From Owenia fusiformis (lineage: Eukaryota > Annelida > Polychaeta > Sabellida > Oweniidae), in contig CAIIXF020000007.1 in NCBI GenBank assembly GCA_903813345.2, forward strand, positions 35,680,538 through 35,744,537: a DNA stretch of 64,000 nt, written 5' to 3'. The notes under the pieces are model-generated. The model made no database searches and was not told the origin of the DNA. It saw only the letters and a program-made list of their open reading frames with translations. The translations under genes and the position numbers were made by a program. Of this stretch, positions 53,801 through 62,800 are shown piece by piece (the stretch's first letter is position 1; each line of letters starts with the position of its first letter).

Positions 53801-56800
53801 AACACTCAACCGGGCGGGCGCCGGTCGATGGATCGGAGCAAACACATTCATTTGGATAAATATGATCATATCTTAAAATCAGTTGTACGGATGATGCATT
53901 GACATCACAGAATGAAAACCAATAGGGATTTTTACCAAACAAATGTTAAAAACTCATTTAAGTTGAAACTAATTTAATGTCATATTTTCCGAAATTGAAC
54001 ATTGTCCAATGCTCTATCATTCATTGTTTCATCATTCATTGGTCTATTCTCATTGGTCATTATTTTAGGGCTATTTTCAAAATGTGCCCCTTATGCCGTA
54101 TTGAACCTCAAGACTTTTATCTTTGTGCCTATTTCAAAGATTATGTACTAATGCTAATACTAACAACCCTAGAACCATCAAGAAGGGAAACAAGACTCAA
54201 TACACTAGGTATCTGTGAGCGAGAAGTCATAATAACTTCATCCGATGCTTTAAAGTTTGTGTCTAGAGAAGAGACTGGCATTTTGAGCATGTTTTGCATA
54301 ATAGTTTGTAGACGCCAATTAAATAGATAATAATCGATAAAGATAGCATTGTAATAATGTTAATTAATGTTGAAAGATAAAGATGATATTGTATTTGTCA
54401 GTTGGAATAAAGGGTTACTGCAGCTCCACTCTCGAAATAGTACAATTACCTGGCGTAGTCGCAAGTGTGGTTGTTGCTGGTGCGGTTGTTGCTGGTGTGG
54501 TTGTTGCTGGTGCGGTTGTTGCTGGTGCGGTTGTTGCAGGGGTGGTTGTTGCCGGTGTGGTTGTTTCAGGTGTGGTTGGTGGTATCGTGGGTGTTGTTTC
54601 AACTGTGTTGTTAAACAGATATAAACATATAACAAAGAAAATTCTGCACTATAGAGAATAATCATTAATTATTATAGATCCTCGAAACATCATGACACGT
54701 ATGTAGGTGTCTATAATGTTATTCTTATCAAAATACGCACTTAAACTAGTTGAGGATAAATTGGTTAATCTAGGATGTATATGAATAAAATGATGGGTAG
54801 TTACTACTAAGCCGATTTAATATGCGGACAACCATTTAAGTATCAAACCTCCTTTATATTTAAATATATTTTGAGATTCTGAAATGGGTAATAACACATA
54901 GCTGTTGCATTATAAGGCTGGAAGTTGGAAGTACCAAAAAATAACTGTATTTCATAGACGACACTAAAATGATTTTCTTGCTTCTATTTATTATTTTAAA
55001 AAGTACAACGTCGACACCAACCTCAAAACGCTGATGCCAAACAGGGGTAACACAATTAGTGCTATTACAATATGTCACCACTTCTTGATTGTTACATTAA
55101 GGGTGGAATCAAATCTAGCAAAGTACTCAGTAGCATTTGTTTCCATTTTAGAATATTTAAGCTCATATCATTTACATCCATTTTCTACAAATACTCAAAG
55201 TATATGCTGTATTTGATGAAAATTAAGGATTTTTACAATAATACATTCATTTTTTTATTTCTATTTCATGGTTACAATTTTTATTATTTGGGATAATTTC
55301 AACATTTTCCCCATTTTCGCACTTTGCATCATTAATAACTTCATCAATCCACAGTTAACCCGGGTCTTTTGAGAGATTTTATATTTGAGATTGTAAGGGA
55401 TATAATGGTAGGTCAACTGAACGTGTTGCCTAATTTTGACATGCCCTATAGATCTGATTTGCCTTTCATCCTTGAAAATTCTTCTGATTTTTTACCTGAC
55501 TTGAAGCATGCAACAACGTCAAGAGATCCGATCATGTAAATCCCACTATTCTCCACTTCCAAGGTAATGGACACAAACGATCCAATCTCAAGGAATTCAA
55601 GTGTGAAATCTTTGAAATCTCCCTCACTGGTAACCTGTTGATAGAATTAGATTGGGTTAACATTGTTTCGTCGTTTGAGAAATCCTTGGTAAACGTGTAT
55701 CCAATGATTAAAACACGGGAATCAGTAAGGTGTTGTTTATGTCATGCATGCGTTCTTAAATTCTCGAAGGTGACTCGTATCAAAATACATGAGTTCATTT
55801 CATAAGTTCTCGTTTCATGAGTCATGTGCTGTATATTTATAAAAGCAGTACAATAAACAATTATTGGTCAAATGGCAGGAAATTTGCAATAAATTAGGAA
55901 AATTTTACCCATCTGATAAACGATTTTCACTGACACAAGGAGTTTTCCCTAATTTTAAACTGAACTAATAAAATGATTAATAATGACTTGCAATAATGTA
56001 ATAGTTTAGTATAATAAAACGATAATCCCCGATTAATAAAGAAATGTTAATGGTGCGTGTAAAATGTAGCTGTATATTTCATGGAATGTAATGAACTTTC
56101 CTTCAACCCCAGACAGTGCATTCTAAATGTCCTTGACAAACAAAAATATATTTCAAAAGGAAGGGGTCGAATGGAATCATAGCAATCAATTAAACTTAAG
56201 ATTTTAGTTCTTACCTCCAAAGCAGATTCAATGTCAGTAACTGTTTTAGTTTCACCGTCAGTGGTATACACAACAACATCAATTATGTTTTTAACATTGA
56301 ATGTATCGGCCAAGGCAATCTTCACTATCTCGATGTCAGTGTCTTGTGCGAATGGAATATCTATTGTAACTGTGCCAGATGTTGGATTAGCCGTATATGG
56401 TGAGTCACTACCAGGAATAAGGTTTTGTCCCTCTCCATTCACTGGCGAGTCATCGATTTCTATTTCTTCTGCATTAATTTTTTGTGGATTGCCCATACCA
56501 TTTGTTTTTACACAAATTTCTGAAATAAAAATTATTATGTCTCTTGAGGTTTTGGTCTTGGATTGTGATATTTGTTCTTGTATGGTGAGGGACATGGGTA
56601 TTAGTTATTGTTTTTCTCACGTTAGATCATTGTTTTGGAATATATGTGGTTTGCTTTTCTTAATAGAGAGGTTAAGCTACACGTATTTGACAAAACTTGA
56701 ACGTGAACTTCAATGCGCGCGCATATAAATGACGTCAGATTTGTTTATTTCCTGTGGGCCAGCGTGAATTTTACAGGTTTTTACATGAGATTATCATATT

Positions 56801-59800
56801 CGTGCAATTTACAGTCGCGTATTCAACAAAGCATGAACGTGTACTTCTATGCGCGCGCAGGAAAATGACGTCAGATTAGTCTACTTTCTACAGGTAAGCG
56901 TGAAAGTTACAGGTTTTTACGTGTAGATGAGTGATTACACGTCGCTCATTACGTGATTGATTTTAGCTATGTTTTAGGATGGCCCAGGGGCCCATATTTG
57001 ATACAAACACTATTGCTTGTTATATCGGTAAACCCCAAATCCTTTATTGGAAATAAAGAATACATTTTAGAGATTAAATGACAACTTCAAATGTGATCGT
57101 TTGTTCATTCCGTACAATATAAATAGGCAGGGCTAATTTGATTCCCGGGGCTTGGTACAATATGTATACTAAACGAAATGAAATGGCAACCAGGGCCTAC
57201 GATTGCCTTATCACTACATTTGATTTGCCTGAATCTGAATGACTGAATGGCCTGAATTGATTGCAAATTAAATAATGTCACAATTAATATGACAAAAATG
57301 GTATATCACATCAGATGTGCAAATATAAAGTATCGATGAATCGATTCAGGTCATACTTAAAATTAAAAGATTGTACATTTTTTCCTACAAAATGGCTAAA
57401 GAAAAATGCTTCAAAAGCAACTTTTACACTTATGAAATCCCATACAACTTTGTAAATCCAAAGATTATACTGTTATGTTTCATTAATTAATAATGTATTT
57501 GGATAAGATGTAGGGATGTGTAGGATGCAAATGGATTTTGACGGACACACAAAGACTTCCTGGTGTGGCATCTCTACCCCTGTACACTTTATGGTTGAAT
57601 ATTGGCCCTAATAAGTGGCCCATTCATCAATACAGTGCTGAATATAGGTCAACAAGATACTAGTGTACATATCAACAATAAAAGCAGAATATTCTTTTGA
57701 AAAATCAGATGAATTTATTTTGTTCATGGGGAGATTATAATGGAGGGCGCACTAGATCATTTAATTGTGGTTGAATATGAAATAAAGCAAAAATAAAAAA
57801 CAAAATGTTTTGATGCGACTAGATTCGAACCTAGGCCTAACGGACACGAGTCCGAAGTGCTATCCATTACACCATAGAAACATGACCCTCGAAACAGGCA
57901 CCATATGAATATAGGTCCACGTCCACTGACATGGTTTCAGACGTGTAGCTTAACAGAAAATTTTCTTAAACGTGTACTTGAGCGTGGACTTACGCGTTCA
58001 GGTTCACGGTTTGCATTTATACGTGTAGCTTAACCTCTCTACTGATTGGTATACACTTAGAGTTGATTTGGTAGGTTACATTTCAACTGCTGGTCTTCTC
58101 CCTTTGACACATGCGTTTTCATATCCCTTTTGGGTATACACCCATTTCAACCTTCATTAAATTAATAATTTCCCTAAATTAGTTGTTGGGTGCCTTTAAC
58201 ATCATGATTAGAAAACATTTGTGTACTGTTTGCCAATAGCTTTAGTCTGTTCCAATGAATTATTGTCATGTGCCAAAAGCAGAATTAGTAGGAATATAAT
58301 CCCTAGTAGAATTTGATAATAAAGATGCCTCATACTAAACCATGTATCACATGTTATTGTGGCCTAATCTAGGAACTATAATCTCTACCAACATCATATG
58401 GTCTATACTAAGAGCTATACTATATCTAGTAATTTCCCTTCATTGTCATCATATATTATGGGCTTAACAGACGTGTAAATCTTTTTTTTATTATTTCATC
58501 TTACTTTATTTCTCTTTGAGAAAATACGTTTTGAAAAACGTATGAGACGCTAAAGTTACTCGACTTTATGGAAAAAACTTTCCAAATTCTGTTTACCCCC
58601 CATTGATTGATGAATGCCTGCCGGGTTCAAGGTCGTTTCGGCTGGGTGAGCACATTTTGCTTGAGATACATTGTGATATACATAATTGAACGTCCGTGAC
58701 AAAACATATTCCTCAAGGTTGGTGACTGTCGTTTGTTGGTTGTTGAATTAACACCAATGCAGGCATCACCAATTCCTCAAAATGCAATTATCTTACGCCA
58801 AAACTAGACTTATAATCATAATAACTAAAATAATACCTGGTGTAGTCGCAGGTGTAGATGTTGCTGGTGTGGTTGTTCCTTGTGTGGTTGTGGCAGGTGT
58901 GGTTGTTGCTGGAGTGGTTGTGGCAGGTGTGGTTGTAAATTCAGGTGTGTTTGTAAATTCAGGTGTGGTTGATGGTATAGGTGTACTGGTCCCCGCTGTG
59001 GAAGTCATCGTGGGTGTTGTTGCAACTGTATCAGAAAATGAATACAAATAAATTAAAAATCAATGAATGAAAATATGTAAATAAGCGTTTTTTCGAGGTC
59101 TTAAGTAGTTTATTTACTTATGCAGTAGTGTTAACCTATAATATGTAATGATTGAGTATTCGCAAAATATGGTGGACATGTTGAAATGCATCTTACAGTA
59201 AATTTTACCCCCAAAAACTTGAAACTTGGGTTTGTGTTTCACAATTATTACCTGTTGTAGTTGGTGCACTTGTAGTAGCTTGATAAAACAAATAAAATAA
59301 AAATTAGTCATATTACACAGATCCTATTAAGTCGCCAGATGAAAATCATAACAATTATATTTACCAAATTCGCCGATGCAAGAATAAATGTTTTATATGA
59401 ATGTTTCACTGGCATACGATTAAAACTAGTTTTCTCACCAAACCTTTTCAGATGAATGTCAAACACAAAATGAACTTAAAGTAGTAAATTGAAAGAACTA
59501 GATCATTTTAAATGAGCTGAAACTTCAAAGGCTGTCATTTTTAGTACAGCTTTCGTAATTAGGTTAAAAAAGTAAGGTTTCTTACAGCAACCGGCCTCGT
59601 CTTCGCCGTCTCCACAGTCATCGTGCGTATCACAAAGCATCTCTTCCCCAAGACATTTTCCAGTACTGCACCGGAAGTTTGGACTCAAACATTCTAATAT
59701 AAAAATGGTGAGGTTAGGTAAAAACATTTTATTATTTTAAAGTACTGTGTATCAGAACAATGTCCCTGTCTTGTTATACTGTATAAAGAAAGGTGACTGA

Positions 59801-62800
59801 CTCGAATCTTAGGATTTTGTTTTAAATATTAATCCGTTTTAAAACTTTGTGATACAATCAAACATATCAACATTGTTACTAATCCATTATAAACTTAAGG
59901 GATGTCAATTTAACGATTGTGGCTTACACCTACCTTCTGTACAGTTCTTTTCGTCCGAGTCATCAGAACAATCGGGAACTCCATCACAAATGTACGATAG
60001 ATGATCAATACAATCGCCATTGTCACAGGTTGCACCAATACAGGTTTCAACTACAATTCAATGTTATTTTTAACAGTACTCCCAAGAAGAATCGCATGAT
60101 ATTCATTTCAATTAAGTACTTTATCGAGAAATATTTTTAAAAGTATTAAATTCAATTTTACTTAACCTTAAATATTTGTGGATGATCTTAATCAACTGTA
60201 GATTTGGTTAACGGTTAAAACGGCTGCGTTTAATAAGTATCCGTAATTATTATATACTTTTTATGAGTAATACTTATTTTTACATACTGCATAGTTCACT
60301 TGATTCGTCACTGTTATCAGCACAATCAGGGAAATAATCACACTTGAATGCGATATCGGTGCAATTTCCATCGTCACACTGGAATTCGTTGGGGCCGCAC
60401 GTTCTCTCTAAAATCAAGAAAATAGCATGACGATTCCTACTCTGCAATTTATGTTTTAACTGACAACAACGACATCAATTGTAAGTTTTGGGTAGTGATG
60501 ATAAAGGGGTCGCTAAATGATGTGGATGCTACGGGCATTGGACGCTTTTCATTTGTGTGCGTTACATCATTATTTATAGGGATTAACTTCCTTGTAAGCT
60601 TAACCGGATGCACTTTAAAATGTTCCTAATCTTTTTTCTTGTTTGCCACTTGTGCTTAAATATTTAACTGTTCAATTCAAGTTGAACACCGATTAATTGC
60701 CTACCTTATACCACTAATATTATATTGAAACAAAACTGTACGTCTTTCATGAGTAAAAGTCCCCGTGGTTCAAAAAGCCAAATGCACATACCACGAGTCC
60801 GGCCATTATCACAGAAAATATAACTGGATATTGTATATCACGTGGCATATGTTCGACCAATCACAGATTGAAAATGAAATGTATTGAAAAGTTTATTTAC
60901 CACAATTTTCCTCATCTTCGTTGTAATCGCAATCACTTTCGCCATCGCAAACCTGGTAATCGTGGACACACTGCTTGGAAATATTACAGAAGAACTCACT
61001 TTCGAGACACTCGCTGCAGTTGAGCTGTGGAGTGCATTCAAACTTTCCAGAAACACAGACACTGAAATGTAAAAACACTTGGTTGGATTCTCATAAAGTT
61101 TCAATTTTGGCTGATTTCTCATAATTTTGAATAATTCTGACTAAGCTGATTTCTCATCATGTCTGACTGACTAACTGATATCCGAAGTTTTAAAGGCAAT
61201 GTATGGTAACATCATGATTTGGAAATTGTACAATCGTTAGTCACATATCATGTAGACCATTCAGTATAAACATACTAAGGAATGTAAAAAAACATTTTTT
61301 TCATTTTGAGACACTACTACTATTACGTTCTATGATTTATCAGCAAATTCCTAGCATCAATGGAGTACTCTTTCTAGAAAACTTACCAATCCATGCAGGT
61401 CCTTGTAAAAGAAGACCCAACTTCAAACCGCTCACCATTTTCCATATAGCATGGGCATTCCGTAACAGGAATACATTTACCATCTACAACATTTAATATT
61501 TTTTCTCATTCTTAATTCCATAAAGGCATTATATCAATTTGTTAATCACCAGATCATACAAAACAAACAGCGAGTGGTGCTGTTGGTATTTATCAAAAGA
61601 AGTAGATTATCAAGTACGAAGAATGACCTTCTACTAACCTTCCATCATTTCACCTTCGGGACAATAACATCCTTCCAGGCACATAGTCTCTAGGCATTTC
61701 CCCTCATCCGTCGCGAACATCAGGTCCTTGCACGTACTCTCACAAGGCATGGCACAGGCTTGGTAGACGAGCCCATAGTCGCACTGGATCGCTGATAACA
61801 AAACATTTTGCATGAGAAAAAAGAAACAAAATGCAAAATGCATCCGTATGTCTTTGATTGAGATTTAATTCATCCTTCAATGAATTGCATAATTCGGTCT
61901 TACATGATTTATTCATGCCAAAAGGTCTACTGAAACAATTTAATGTAGTTTTGAGCTAAAATCATGTTATATTGACCCCCCCCCCCCCCCTAATTCCGAA
62001 AGTGTCGCTCTGATCAATGCAATTTTCAAATATATACTTTCTTATTTATCCTAAGTATGAATCGAAAGCATTTGCTTACGGCACATGTGTTGTGATCGCC
62101 ATCGTACAGGGCTACCGACTCTATTACATTCCTCTCCAAAGTTTGCAATCGCTGTACACAAACACTCGCAATCACCTCCGCTATCACAGCTGGAAACATA
62201 GGCACAATAGCATTTACCTTTCCTTGAAGAGGCAGTGTCTGATAGGGGCATAATTACTGTACCTCTTTTTCATATTTTTGCAAATGTACCGATGCTTTTC
62301 TCTTATTTATTACATTTCATTTTTTGTAATAACTGCAAATGAAAAGATCATACCTGCACGAATCAAGCAGACATTCCTCATAATAGCCATTTACAACATC
62401 AGATTGTAGTTTTTGTCGACAGGTCTCGAACAGTGTACCAGTCTTGATAACTGAACAACTTTCTTGTGCCCATGGTAACCTATGAGACAGGGCACCAGTC
62501 TCCTGAAATACATTGCACAAAAGAATTTCTAACTTTTTCTAATTTTTAACTTTGGAAATCATGTAACAAACTGTGACAGCATTTTTACTTTTGTTACAGT
62601 GGTTTTGTCATTTGAAAACGATTCATGCTATATTGTCCAAAAATTGATAGAATAGAGTAGCAAAAATGGTATCATTTCCGAACGATGGGTTAGTTGTTAT
62701 TGTATGGTTTTTGCTGCTTTAGATTCAACTTCATTTAAACCCCACTTAGGTCAAGGCCCTCTGCCATTATTTATCCTCAGAACAAGTTCTCATAGTTTAT

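Noticed and set aside
58793-59047. Hydrophobic tail ([13 protein letters not shown]) after the Thr linker at 58837 as a membrane anchor
   Set aside because: It lies beyond a GTATTA donor and is AT-rich intron; exons in the correct phase continue downstream. It would matter only if an alternative transcript retains this intron.
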